In this document: in pieces, positions 52,181 through 60,497 of the stretch
Layout of the letters: every line of letters starts with the position of its first letter
How positions within the stretch are numbered: position 1 is the first letter of the stretch
Assembly (NCBI GenBank): GCA_965250105.1
Contig: OZ252290.1
Span: 1,736,001-1,800,000, forward strand
DNA: 64,000 nucleotides
Reading direction: 5' to 3'
Source: JBCBSK01 sp965250105
GTDB taxonomy: Bacteria; Pseudomonadota; Alphaproteobacteria; Rhizobiales; Tepidamorphaceae
Made by a program: the position numbers and the translations under genes
Notes under the pieces: generated by a model
Database searches by the model: none
What the model was told of the DNA's origin: nothing
The model's input: only the letters and a program-made list of their open reading frames with translations

Positions 52181-53005
52181 ATGCGATCCGACATCCCGAC
52201 CTTCCGCCCGCGGCGGTCGATCCTGCTTGCCCCGGCGCTCGGCTTCAGCCTGTTCGCGCTGACCGGGACCGCGGCCGCCGGCGACGGCACGGAAGACAAG
52301 GCCAATGCGCGCGGCCTCCATGTCATTCTCGGCGGCGGGTTCAGCTATGAGCCGGTGTTCAAGGGATCGTCGGTCTATGAGTTCAGCCCCGACCCGCTGA
52401 TCCAGGCGCGGTTTCGCCGTCTGTTTCTCGGCGAATATGGGTTGGGTATCGACATCCTTCAGGAGGCCGGACCCGCCGAACTGACCGCGGGCCTCGCCGT
52501 CGGGCTCGGCGAGGGGCGCCAGGAATCCGACGACAAGGCGTTTCGCGGCCTCGGCGATCTCGATCAGGCGGTCGAACTGTCCGCTTTCGCGGAGGCCGAA
52601 TGGGGGCTTCTGGAGTTCAGCGGCGTGGTCAGCGCCGATCTCGCCAGCGGTCATAAGGGGATTTCGGCGACCTTTGGCGTTGGCATCGAGCACGAACTGA
52701 CCGACAGGCTGAGCGTCGAGGTCGAGGCGTCCGCCACGCTTGGCGACGATACCTATGTCCGCGCGCTCTATGGCGTGAACGAGACGCAGGCCGCCCGTTC
52801 CGGCTATACCGTCTTCAAGCCGGGCGCCGGCTTCACCGATGCAAGCTTCGAGGCCACTTTGCGCTATCGGGTGACGGAGAAATGGTTCGTCCAGGGCGGC
52901 GGCAGCGTGGGCACGCTGCTGGGGGAGGCGCGCAAATCGCCCTTTCTGTCCGAAGATGTCTACGGCACGGTATCCTTCGGCGTCGGGCGCGTGTTTCAGT
53001 TCTGA
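52181..53005 (+). CDS. MipA/OmpV family outer membrane protein
   Basis: 274 residues from the ATG at 52181 (GGAG at 7 bases). A signal peptide ends around TGTAAAGD (about residue 35). The mature part is a beta-barrel with alternating hydrophobic strands, and the chain ends in VSFGVGRVFQF, a C-terminal aromatic residue as required by BAM. GLHVILGGGFSYEPVFKGS matches MipA/OmpV proteins (MltA-interacting or scaffolding). It is the probable target of the LytTR regulator upstream. Confidence 0.88.
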   Translation: MRSDIPTFRPRRSILLAPALGFSLFALTGTAAAGDGTEDKANARGLHVILGGGFSYEPVFKGSSVYEFSPDPLIQARFRRLFLGEYGLGIDILQEAGPAELTAGLAVGLGEGRQESDDKAFRGLGDLDQAVELSAFAEAEWGLLEFSGVVSADLASGHKGISATFGVGIEHELTDRLSVEVEASATLGDDTYVRALYGVNETQAARSGYTVFKPGAGFTDASFEATLRYRVTEKWFVQGGGSVGTLLGEARKSPFLSEDVYGTVSFGVGRVFQF

Positions 53006-53103
53006 GGACCCTGCGCCGAGAACAGCGCCGACAAGCTGCTCTAGACGTCTTTCCGTTTAGGCCGAAGGATCCGATCCTTGGCGGGTACCTCGCGGCCCCG
53101 GTC

Positions 53104-53177
53104 CCTCGGGACAGGCCCGGGGGTAACGACGCGAGACCAAGAAGCCCGCCAATCGCGTCCGCTTGAACGCGAAGCAG
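53104..53177. repeat. Dispersed intergenic repeat, copy 2
   Basis: Second copy of the element at 42149-42222: the shared core CCCGGGGGTRACGACGC, GCCCGCCAA and TCCGCTT-AACG in the same order. It lies between the MipA-like gene and the convergent TetR gene. Confidence 0.55.
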
Positions 53178-53204
53178 TCTGGTCGTGGCGAGAGCGCTCC
53201 CGTC

Positions 53205-53825
53205 TCAGGGGGAAGCGTTCTCGCGTTTCTTGGTCTTGAGGCCGTCGACGAGCTGCGCGGCCGCCTCGATTAGCCGGCGCTTTAGGTCTTCGTCGTCCGG
53301 AAAATCGGCGATTTCGAAGGCCGCCTGATCGAAGGCGCCGAACAAGAGCACGGCCACCGCGCGCGGCGAGGGCGTGTCGATGACACCGGCCGCGTGGAGG
53401 GCGGCGACCTCTTCGGCGAGGAAACCGAAGGCCGTCGCCCGATCCCGGGCGCGTAGATTTTCAAGGCCGATGACGCGCGGCCCGTCGAGCAGCAGGATCC
53501 GACGCATGGCTGCATCGTCGGTCGCCGACAGATAGCTGCGCCAGATCCGGTCGAAACGATCCTCCGGCGACAGGCCGCCAGCGGCGGCGGCCTCGACCCG
53601 CTCGACCAGTTCGACCTGGAACCGGTCATGGACCGCGATGAACAGGTCCCGCTTGGACTTGAAATGATGGAAGACCGACCCTTGCGCCACGCCGGCCGCC
53701 GCCGCGATGGCCTGCGTCGTGACCTTGTCGAAGCCATGTTCCGCGAACAGCTCCCGGGCCGCTTGCAGCACCGCCGCATGGGTCGCGTCGAAAAGATCCT
53801 GGTTGCGCCCCTTGGGTTTCGCCAT
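53205..53825 (-). CDS. TetR/AcrR family transcriptional regulator
   Basis: 206 residues. N-terminal TetR helix-turn-helix (about 12-60): AVLQAARELFAEHGFDKVTT, then AAAAGVAQGSVFHHFKSKRD. The C-terminal domain (70-200) is variable and probably binds a small ligand. It is divergent from the SRPBCC gene across 138 bases that contain an inverted repeat. Probably represses that neighbour. Confidence 0.9.
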   Translation of the reverse strand: MAKPKGRNQDLFDATHAAVLQAARELFAEHGFDKVTTQAIAAAAGVAQGSVFHHFKSKRDLFIAVHDRFQVELVERVEAAAAGGLSPEDRFDRIWRSYLSATDDAAMRRILLLDGPRVIGLENLRARDRATAFGFLAEEVAALHAAGVIDTPSPRAVAVLLFGAFDQAAFEIADFPDDEDLKRRLIEAAAQLVDGLKTKKRENASP

Positions 53826-53834
53826 GATTCAGAT

Positions 53835-53851
53835 ATTGACTTTCACTCAAT
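53835..53851. promoter_or_regulatory. Inverted repeat, candidate TetR operator
   Basis: ATTGA-N7-TCAAT lies 9 bases upstream of the TetR gene start (53825) and within the divergent region shared with the SRPBCC gene. The short arms make the assignment tentative. Confidence 0.4.
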
Positions 53852-53963
53852 AAGCGCCGATAGCCCGCATCCACGACATCGCGATGGCGATGCCGACGAG
53901 ACCGGGCCGCGCCATACCGCGCCGCGATCCCGCATCGGGACTATGGCACAAAGGAGCCTTGCC

Positions 53964-54461
53964 GTGAGGACCATCATCTACGGCGTGCTGGGCGTGTTGG
54001 CTGTCGCCGTGCTCGGAGGCATCGCCTGGGCCATGACCTTGCCGGCCGAAACCACCGCTTCGCGTTCCACCCGGATCGCCGCCCCCATCGACAAGGTGTT
54101 CGGCCTGGTGACCGATATCGACGGTCAGGCCGGCTGGCGGCGCGATGTCGAGCGCGTCGAGATTGTCGATGCCGGGGCGTCCTGGACCGAGCACACGACG
54201 CGGGGCATGGCCATCGACTTCCGCGAAGAACGCAAGGAGCCCGGGCTCTATGCGATCTCGTTCACCTCGCCGCAGGGCTTTTCCGGCCGGTGGGAAGGCC
54301 GGTTCGCTCCGGACGGCGACGGCACGGCGGTGGACATCACGGAGACGGTCCGGACCGACGGGTTCGTCGCGCGGGTGATGGGCCGGCTGTTCGCCCCGCC
54401 CGGCGCCCACATTGATCTCTATCTCGGGGACCTGAAGGACGCGGCCGAGGCACGGCCCTGA
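53964..54461 (+). CDS. SRPBCC (START-like) family protein with membrane anchor
   Basis: 165 residues from a GTG at 53964, with AGGAG at 7 bases; an ATG at 53943 is an alternative. An N-terminal TM helix (about 5-24: GVLGVLAVAVLGGIAWAM) is followed by an SRPBCC/polyketide-cyclase-like fold with SRSTRIAAPIDKVFGLVTDID, WRRDVERVEIVDAG and the final DLYLGDLKDA helix. These bind small hydrophobic ligands. Its end overlaps the convergent proline dehydrogenase by 43 bases. Confidence 0.8.
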   Translation: MRTIIYGVLGVLAVAVLGGIAWAMTLPAETTASRSTRIAAPIDKVFGLVTDIDGQAGWRRDVERVEIVDAGASWTEHTTRGMAIDFREERKEPGLYAISFTSPQGFSGRWEGRFAPDGDGTAVDITETVRTDGFVARVMGRLFAPPGAHIDLYLGDLKDAAEARP

Positions 54462-55441
54462 TCAGGCCGCCCGACAAGGCCGTCTCTCTGCACCAGCGAC
54501 CGGGCCAGCAGCACCGCGTTGCGCGGGTTCTCGCCGATGCGCCGGACGGCATAGGGCCACCAGTCGCGGCCGAAGGGCAGGTAGAGGCGGACGCGCTCGC
54601 CCTCCGCCGCGAGCTGTTTCGCGACATCGCCGCGCACGCCGAACAGCATTTCGAATTCATAGGATCCAGGTGCCCAACCATGTGTCGCCGCGACCGCGCG
54701 GGCATGGGCGTGAAGCCGTGTGTCATGGGTGGCGATGACGGGATAGAAGCCGCGCGCCTTGGCCTCGGGGGAGAGCATCAGTTCAATGAGCCGCCGCGAA
54801 TTGGCCTTGATCTCGGCGCGGGTCGGAAAGGCGATGTCGGCGCTGGCCGCGAACGCGCCCTTGACGAGCCGTACCCTGCTGCCGCGCGCGATCTGCCGGG
54901 CGAGATCGGCCTCGGTTCGGCGCAGATAGGCCTGCAGCGTCAGGGCGGTCGGCAATCCGTCGTCCTGCAGCGCGTCATGCAGCGCGATCGTGGTATCGGT
55001 CACCGAGGCGTCTTCCATGTCGAGCATCAGGCCGTGCACGCCCTCGACGCCGTCGATCCCGTCCTTGATGCGGCGCGCGATCTCGACGGCGTTGCGGCGC
55101 ATCAGATCGAGATCGAGCTGCAGGCCGATCTGGGTCGGATCGACGGAGATATGCAGGTCGAGACCCGAGCCCGCGAGCGCGTCGGCGATGGCGAGCTTAT
55201 TGTCGCGGTTTTCCCGGACGCCGTCGTGATCCTCGACATATTCGCCGAGATAGAACAGCGAGCTGCGCAGGTTCTCGCGCGCCAGCAGGTCCTGCGCGCG
55301 GCGCAGGCCCGCTTCCGGGCTCTCGCCGGCGACGAATTTCCGCGACAGCCTGGACGTCGCGCGCTGGCCCTGCATGAAGCGGGTCGCCCGGTCCGATCGC
55401 GCCAGCGCGATCATGGTGTGCTGCCAGCCCTTGCGAAACAT
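54419..55441 (-). CDS. Proline dehydrogenase (monofunctional)
   Basis: 340 residues. Proline oxidase TIM-barrel elements: LMLDMEDASVTD, DLHISVDPTQIGL, RVRLVKGAFAAS, VIATHD and the catalytic region LPFGRDWWPYAVRRIGENP. It oxidises L-proline to pyrroline-5-carboxylate with FAD. It lacks the P5C-dehydrogenase half of PutA. It is divergent from a TetR regulator, with that regulator's palindrome in between, so it may be controlled by it. Confidence 0.9.
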   Translation of the reverse strand: MFRKGWQHTMIALARSDRATRFMQGQRATSRLSRKFVAGESPEAGLRRAQDLLARENLRSSLFYLGEYVEDHDGVRENRDNKLAIADALAGSGLDLHISVDPTQIGLQLDLDLMRRNAVEIARRIKDGIDGVEGVHGLMLDMEDASVTDTTIALHDALQDDGLPTALTLQAYLRRTEADLARQIARGSRVRLVKGAFAASADIAFPTRAEIKANSRRLIELMLSPEAKARGFYPVIATHDTRLHAHARAVAATHGWAPGSYEFEMLFGVRGDVAKQLAAEGERVRLYLPFGRDWWPYAVRRIGENPRNAVLLARSLVQRDGLVGRPDQGRASAASFRSPR

Positions 55442-55496
55442 CCCGGCACCTCCGATCCGTCGAAACAGGCTGGGACCACCCCGGCCGTGCCCTTGA

Positions 55497-55525
55497 TTGA
55501 CAGCCTTATCATGGCTATGTATGAC
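55497..55525 (+). promoter_or_regulatory. Candidate promoter of the TetR gene
   Basis: TTGACA (55497-55502), 17 bases, then TATGAC (55520-55525). The -10 overlaps the left arm of the operator that follows, so a bound repressor would block it. Confidence 0.5.
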
Positions 55526-55546
55526 CAGTTCTTGATTTTGGTCATA
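55520..55546. promoter_or_regulatory. Inverted repeat, TetR operator
   Basis: TATGACCA-N11-TGGTCATA, perfect 8-base arms ending 2 bases before the ATG of the TetR gene. Overlaps the promoter and the ribosome-binding region. Probably autoregulatory, and it may also control the divergent proline dehydrogenase. Confidence 0.65.
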
Positions 55547-55548
55547 GA

Positions 55549-56187
55549 ATGGACCCGATGCCGGCCGCCTTCACCTCGGAAGAACGCGACAAGATCCTCG
55601 CCGCCATGCTGGGCGATGCGCGCGGGCGGATTCCCGATGTCGGGCTGAAGAAGCTGTCGATCGAAAGCCTGACCGACGGCGCCGGCATCTCCAAGGGCGC
55701 CTTCTACGCCTTCTTCGACAGCAAGGAGGCGCTCTATGCCGAGCTTCTGGCCCAGGAAGCACCGGGGCTGGCCGCCCGCGTCCTGGCGCCGCTCGACGAA
55801 CCCTCGCTCGCGCCGCGCACGGCTTTCGGCCGGTTCCTCCGCGGGCTGATGGACGAGTATGACGAAAATCCGCTGCTTCGGCGGCTGATCGAACATCCCG
55901 ATGAACTGGCGGCGGTGCGCCAGCGGCTCGGCCCGGACCGGCTCGCGGCCAAGGCGAAGCTCGGCGTCGAGCCGCTCCACGCCTTTCTGCGGCGCGCCCG
56001 GGAGAGCGGCGACCTCGTCCGGGACGATCTTCAGGCCGTGCTCGGCATCGTCGCCGCGCTGCCGCATCTCCTGTTGCACAAATCCGCGATCGGCGGGGAC
56101 GGCTGGCCGGCGACGCGGGATCTTCTGATCGATCTGATCGTCACGGGTCTGTTCAAGTGCCCGCCGGAACCCGGGAAAGACGCGTAA
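55549..56187 (+). CDS. TetR/AcrR family transcriptional regulator
   Basis: 212 residues. The N-terminal region contains LKKLSIESLTDGAGISKGAFYAFFDSKEALYAELL (about 33-67), the TetR recognition helix and turn. The C-terminal domain is ligand-binding. The ATG at 55549 follows immediately on a palindrome; an ATG at 55558 is possible. It is translationally coupled with the downstream gene (TAATG). Divergent from proline dehydrogenase. Confidence 0.9.
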   Translation: MDPMPAAFTSEERDKILAAMLGDARGRIPDVGLKKLSIESLTDGAGISKGAFYAFFDSKEALYAELLAQEAPGLAARVLAPLDEPSLAPRTAFGRFLRGLMDEYDENPLLRRLIEHPDELAAVRQRLGPDRLAAKAKLGVEPLHAFLRRARESGDLVRDDLQAVLGIVAALPHLLLHKSAIGGDGWPATRDLLIDLIVTGLFKCPPEPGKDA

Positions 56188-56726
56188 TGGATCTCTTCAA
56201 GAGTGCCGAACGCCTGATGGGCATGGACGACACGACCTGGGCGCGCCATGCCAATCCATGGAGCGTCTATACGCGCTTCGGCGCCAGCGTGCCGATCTTC
56301 ATCGCCCTGTGGAGCGCCCATTGGATCGGCTGGTGGTCGCTGATCCCCATTGGCCTGATGGGCCTGTTCGTCTTCCTCAACCCACGCCTGTTCCCGGCGC
56401 CCGAAACCGCCGACAGCTGGGGCGCGCGCGGGGTCCTCGGCGAACGCGTCTTTCTCAACCGCAAGGCCGTGCCGATCCCGGCCGAACATCTCAGCTTCGC
56501 CTGGATCGCCACCGGTTTGTCGGGCCTGTTCATGCTGGTCGGCATCTGGGGCTATGCCACCGGCGATTTCTGGGCGGCCTGTGCCGGCTGGTTCGGCTCG
56601 GTGATGGCCAAGGGCTGGTTCGTCGACCGCATGGCCTGGCTGTGGGAGGACATGAAGGACAAGGACCCGACCTATGCCGCCTGGGCCCGCGCGGACTGGG
56701 GCGCGGCGGCGGCCGTGTCGCCATAG
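56187..56726 (+). CDS. Uncharacterised membrane protein (possibly DUF6653 family)
   Basis: 179 residues from the ATG at 56187, which overlaps the stop of the TetR gene. WARHANPWSVYTRFGASVPIFIALW is a characteristic start; two or three TM helices lie at about 35-73 and 110-148. LLPIGLMGL-like hydrophobic segments alternate with a polar loop (APETADSWGARGVLGERV). I believe this is the DUF6653 group, but am not certain. It probably works with the TetR gene. Confidence 0.7.
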   Translation: MDLFKSAERLMGMDDTTWARHANPWSVYTRFGASVPIFIALWSAHWIGWWSLIPIGLMGLFVFLNPRLFPAPETADSWGARGVLGERVFLNRKAVPIPAEHLSFAWIATGLSGLFMLVGIWGYATGDFWAACAGWFGSVMAKGWFVDRMAWLWEDMKDKDPTYAAWARADWGAAAAVSP

Positions 56727-56740
56727 GGCCAGAGCCCTCG

Positions 56741-57526
56741 TCAGCGCGACGGGAAAACCAGTTCAACGCTCGTTAGCGGCCAGCAGCCGCGGTTGAATTC
56801 GATCAACCGCCCGCTCGGATCGGCGTTCTTGGCGTTGACATGCAGGACCGGCGTCTTCGGCGTGAGCTGCAGCACCTCGGCCTCCTCGCGCGAGGCGAAG
56901 GCGCCGAGGACGCGCGTTTCGAGGCGCTTATAGTCCTTGACGCCATGGTCCCGGTAGACCTGCGCCACCGAGCCCGATGCGGCATAAACCTCCTCGAAGC
57001 GGGGAAACATCTCCGGCAGGAACTCCTTGACCGCATAATAGATCGCCGCCCCGTCGAGCGAGCGCAGCCGGCGCAGTTCGATCGTCTGGCCGCGCGCCGA
57101 CAGGCCATAGGCCTCGCGCGCCTGCGGGCTGGCCTTGCGGCGGCGCAGCGACAGCGTCTCGGTGGTGACCACGCCGCCCGCCTCGAGCGCGCCGCCGAAG
57201 CGCATATTGTCTTCCACCACATAGCGCTGGGTCGGCGGGCGCACGAAAATACCGACACCCTTGCGGGCCTGCAGGAAGCCTTCCCGCTGCAGCCGGATCA
57301 GCGCGTTGCGCATCGTCATCCGGTTCACGCCGAAGATCGTCGCCATCTTGTATTCGCCGGGCAGGCGCGAGCCCGGCTCGATCAGCTGGCCGCTGCATGC
57401 TTCGGCGAGCCGGTCATAGATCTGCAGCCAGATCGGGCGTTGCGACTTGTCGCCATAGGGCGGCGCGGCCAGCGTGGTGAGCTGGTCCACATTCGACAAT
57501 TCGTCCGATATCTGGGTCTTAGCCAT
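56741..57526 (-). CDS. phnF: PhnF-like GntR transcriptional regulator
   Basis: 261 residues. GntR/HutC-type N-terminal winged helix (about 28-95: IYDRLAEACSGQLIEPGSRL, then MTMRNALIRLQREGFLQARK). A UTRA effector domain (about 110-255) contains GAFASREEAEVLQLTPKTPV, then HVNAKNADPSGRLIEFNRG. Members regulate phosphonate or phosphite genes. It is divergent from phnD through phnM: its start overlaps the phnM stop by 8 bases, so phnM and phnF are one operon. The GTNTATAC operator pair lies upstream. Confidence 0.88.
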   Translation of the reverse strand: MAKTQISDELSNVDQLTTLAAPPYGDKSQRPIWLQIYDRLAEACSGQLIEPGSRLPGEYKMATIFGVNRMTMRNALIRLQREGFLQARKGVGIFVRPPTQRYVVEDNMRFGGALEAGGVVTTETLSLRRRKASPQAREAYGLSARGQTIELRRLRSLDGAAIYYAVKEFLPEMFPRFEEVYAASGSVAQVYRDHGVKDYKRLETRVLGAFASREEAEVLQLTPKTPVLHVNAKNADPSGRLIEFNRGCWPLTSVELVFPSR

Positions 57527-58631
57527 ATTCGACCACCTTCCTGCCGCCGACGAACACCGCTCTTAGCGTGGTCGATCGTGGCCAGAAGACCAGCATGTCG
57601 CCGCGCAATCCGGCCGCGATCGCACCGCGATCGTCAAGGCCGGCCGCCAGGGCCGGCGCGCGCGAAACGAGTTTCCAGCTCTCGAACAGATTACCGTGGT
57701 CGGGGCCGGCGAGCTTGAAGGCGGCCTGCATCAGCGAGGGATAGTGATAGTCCGACACAAGAACGGTGCCGAGGCCCGCTGAAATCGCGTCGGCCGCGTT
57801 GATCGCGCCCGTGTGGCTGCCGCCGCGCACGACATTCGGCGCGCCGAGAAGGATCGGCTCGCCGGCCTCCGCCGCGTCCTGCGCCGCGTCCCGGGTGACG
57901 GGAAATTCGCACACCGTGACGCCGAGCGCGCGATGGCGGCGGCGTTCCTCGGCGCTGCGTTCGTCATGGGCCAGGACCGGCACGCCGAGAGTGCCCGCCG
58001 CCCGGCACATCTGCTTGACGGCCTCGGGCACGGCGGCTTCGCGCGCGGCCTGTTCACGCAGGATCGCCTGGACCTCGCCGACCGAAACGCCCATGCGGGT
58101 CGCCAGTCGGTCGAGCTTCGGCGAGGGCGGTTCGAGGTGGAGGAAGGCGGTCGTGTGATCGTTCAGCGAGAGCATCGCGATCTCGCTGCGCCCGAGCCAG
58201 TCGAGAACCTCGTCCACCGCGTCGGTGGCGAAGATTTCCCAGCGGATATGCGGATAGGTCGCGGCCAGGAAGTCGCCCGACCGGACGGCGGCGACGATCT
58301 CGCCGGCCGTCTCCAGCGACCGGATGCTGCCCTCCCAGGACACGGTGATGGCGTGGAACACCGTCGTGATGCCGCTGGCCACGACCTGGCGGTCGACCTC
58401 GTCGAGCGCGGCATCGGTCGAAAAGCGCACGCCGGCGCGCGGCTGAAGCGCCCGCTCGAAGGCATCGCCGTGCAGATCGACGATGCCGGGCAGGACCAGG
58501 CCGCCTGCGGCGTCGAAGACCGGGGCATCGGGATCGGCGCGGTCGGCGATCAGGCCGCCGGCCACCGGAATATCTCGGTCCGTTACACCCGAGGCTTCGG
58601 GGACGCGGGCATTTTTTATCGTCCAGTTCAT
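57519..58631 (-). CDS. phnM: PhnM-like alpha-D-ribose 1-methylphosphonate 5-triphosphate diphosphatase
   Basis: 370 residues from the ATG at 58631. Amidohydrolase metal site LPGIVDLHGDAFERALQPRAG, as in PhnM (the family form DLHTDNLE is close). HAITVSWEGSIRSLE, VLAHDERSAEERRRH, and C-terminal LRGDMLVFWP are also family features. PhnM removes pyrophosphate in the C-P lyase pathway. No phnGHIJKL is inside the window, so either they lie elsewhere or this copy has another role. Confidence 0.88.
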   Translation of the reverse strand: MNWTIKNARVPEASGVTDRDIPVAGGLIADRADPDAPVFDAAGGLVLPGIVDLHGDAFERALQPRAGVRFSTDAALDEVDRQVVASGITTVFHAITVSWEGSIRSLETAGEIVAAVRSGDFLAATYPHIRWEIFATDAVDEVLDWLGRSEIAMLSLNDHTTAFLHLEPPSPKLDRLATRMGVSVGEVQAILREQAAREAAVPEAVKQMCRAAGTLGVPVLAHDERSAEERRRHRALGVTVCEFPVTRDAAQDAAEAGEPILLGAPNVVRGGSHTGAINAADAISAGLGTVLVSDYHYPSLMQAAFKLAGPDHGNLFESWKLVSRAPALAAGLDDRGAIAAGLRGDMLVFWPRSTTLRAVFVGGRKVVEYG

Positions 58632-58670
58632 GGTCTCGCCTGTTCCTGTCATGAAGACGTTACGCGGGTT

Positions 58671-58706
58671 GTCTATACCACCTTCTGTCATCATTCCTGT
58701 GTATAC
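58671..58706. promoter_or_regulatory. Pair of GTNTATAC boxes, PhnF-type operator
   Basis: GTCTATAC (58671-58678) and GTGTATAC (58699-58706), both of the GTNTANAC form used by HutC/PhnF regulators. They lie in the divergent region between phnM (start 58631) and phnD (58727). Read on the minus strand, the first box is TGGTATAGACAA, close to the published mycobacterial PhnF site TGGTATAGACCA. A bound repressor would cover both promoters. Confidence 0.65.
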
Positions 58707-58726
58707 AGCAATAGCAAGGAATCAAG

Positions 58727-59578
58727 ATGCTGCGCTCACTCATCACGGCGGCGCTTCTGGCCGTCGCCACGCCGGCGCTGGCCGAGCCGGTCAAATTCGC
58801 CGTCACCGATATCGAGGGTCTTGAAGCCCTTCAGCAGGAATTCTCGGCTTTCGAATCCGCCCTCGAAGACGTCAGCGGCGTCGAGGTGGAACTCTTGCCG
58901 GTCAATTCGCGCACCGCGGCCGTCGAGGCCATCAATCAGGGCTTCGTCGACCTGGTGCTGACCGGTCCGGCCGAATATGTCGTGATCAACAGCCTGACGG
59001 ATGTCGAGATCGTCACCGCCTGGCAACGCCCGAACTATTTCTCCCAGATCGTCGTCATGGCCGAAGGCCCGATCGGCGGCGTCGACGACCTGCGCGGCCA
59101 GACGGTGACCTTCGGTTCCGTCGGCTCCACCTCGCAACATCTCGGCCCGGCGCAGGTACTGGCCGATTTCGGCCTCGCCTATGGCGTCGACTACGATCCG
59201 CAGATCATCTCGCGCAACGTTGCCGTCGAGGCGCTGATCCGCGGCGACGTCCAGGCCGTCGGCATGAATGAGGGTCACCTGACGCGCATTCGCGCCGCTT
59301 TCCCCGAACAGGCCTTCTCGGTGGTCGCGCGCGGCCGCGACCTGCCCAACGACATTCTGGTCGCGCGGGCCGGTCTCGATGCCGGGATGATCGACGCCAT
59401 CCGCACGGCCTTCGTCGACCACGGCGATGTGCTGATGGAAGCGGTGCTGGTCGGCGAAGACAACCAGAAATATCGCGGCGGCTTCTTCCTGCCGGCCGTC
59501 AATGACGCCGACTACGACTATGTCCGGTCGATGTATGAAACGATCGGCGTCGACACCAGCGCCTTCGTCGGCGACTGA
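58727..59578 (+). CDS. phnD: Phosphonate/phosphite ABC transporter substrate-binding protein
   Basis: 283 residues. A signal peptide (about 1-19: LITAALLAVATPALA) is followed by the PhnD/PtxB-like type II fold: LLPVNSRTAAVEAINQGFVDLVLTGPAEYV, TFGSVGSTSQHLGPAQVLADFGL, and GMNEGHLTR. The SVGSTSQH segment forms the phosphonate pocket in relatives. It could bind phosphonates, phosphite or hypophosphite. First gene of the phnD-phnC-phnE operon, controlled by the divergent PhnF site. Confidence 0.9.
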   Translation: MLRSLITAALLAVATPALAEPVKFAVTDIEGLEALQQEFSAFESALEDVSGVEVELLPVNSRTAAVEAINQGFVDLVLTGPAEYVVINSLTDVEIVTAWQRPNYFSQIVVMAEGPIGGVDDLRGQTVTFGSVGSTSQHLGPAQVLADFGLAYGVDYDPQIISRNVAVEALIRGDVQAVGMNEGHLTRIRAAFPEQAFSVVARGRDLPNDILVARAGLDAGMIDAIRTAFVDHGDVLMEAVLVGEDNQKYRGGFFLPAVNDADYDYVRSMYETIGVDTSAFVGD

Positions 59579-59669
59579 GGCGTTCGGACCCTTGCGGGCG
59601 GCTCAGTGATGTGCCGCCCGCTCCTCCTCTCTCGAAACCGTTTCCACCCGCTCCGTCACAGGCCGGCTC

Positions 59670-60497
59670 GTGTTCGCTGATCCCATCGCCGCCGAAGACA
59701 CGCCGCTCGCGACCGGCACGCCCGCCGCGCCTGATGCTGAGCCATCCGCCGATCTCGTGGTGCGGGCGCGCAGCGTGCGCAAATCCTATGACGGCCGGAC
59801 CGATATCCTCAAAGGCATCGATCTGAATGTCGTTAGCGGCGAACGGGTCGCCCTGATCGGCTCCAACGGTTCGGGCAAGTCGACGCTCCTGAAATGTCTT
59901 ATCGGCCTGCATCCGATATCCGGCGGCGAACTCGAAACGCAGGGCGAAGGCTTCACCCATCTGCCAACGGCCGGGCAGCGCCGGCGCCTGCGCCAGAAGA
60001 CCGGCTTCGTGTTCCAGAAGCATTGCCTGGTGCGCCGCCGCTCCGCGTTGTCGAATGTCGTGCACGGTCTTCTCGGCCAGCCCGGAAGCTGGCGCGCCTT
60101 CGCCCATCACACCGCGCCGAAGGCCTGGCGCGAGCGCGCCATGGCGGCGCTCGACGAGGTGAAGCTGGCCGACAAGGCGCTGAGCCGCGCCGACCAGTTG
60201 TCGGGCGGGCAGCAGCAGCGCGTGGCCATCGCGCGCGCGCTGGTGCGCCGGCCGCGCTTTCTGATCGCCGACGAACCGGCCGCCAGCCTCGACCCGGCGT
60301 CCGGCCATCACGTCATGGATCTCTTCGTGCGGCTCTGCGAGGCGCATGGCATCACGTTGGTCTTCACCACCCATGACATGGACCATGGCGTCGCCTATGC
60401 GACCCGCATCGTGGCGCTGAAGGACGGCGTCATTCATTTCGACAAGCCGGCGCACGACGTGGCGGCGTCCGATCTCGAGGCGACGTTCCGTGGCTAG
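59670..60497 (+). CDS. phnC: Phosphonate ABC transporter ATP-binding protein
   Basis: 275 residues. NBD: Walker A LIGSNGSGKSTLLKCLIGL, Q-loop TGFVFQKHCLVRRRS, signature LSGGQQQRVAIARAL, Walker B RFLIADEPAASLD, VFTTHD. A PhnC hallmark is the VVHGLLGQPGSWRAFAHH loop (family GRL...). The GTG at 59670 gives a long polar N-terminus of about 28 residues; a later start is possible. Overlaps phnE by 8 bases. Confidence 0.9.
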   Translation: MFADPIAAEDTPLATGTPAAPDAEPSADLVVRARSVRKSYDGRTDILKGIDLNVVSGERVALIGSNGSGKSTLLKCLIGLHPISGGELETQGEGFTHLPTAGQRRRLRQKTGFVFQKHCLVRRRSALSNVVHGLLGQPGSWRAFAHHTAPKAWRERAMAALDEVKLADKALSRADQLSGGQQQRVAIARALVRRPRFLIADEPAASLDPASGHHVMDLFVRLCEAHGITLVFTTHDMDHGVAYATRIVALKDGVIHFDKPAHDVAASDLEATFRG

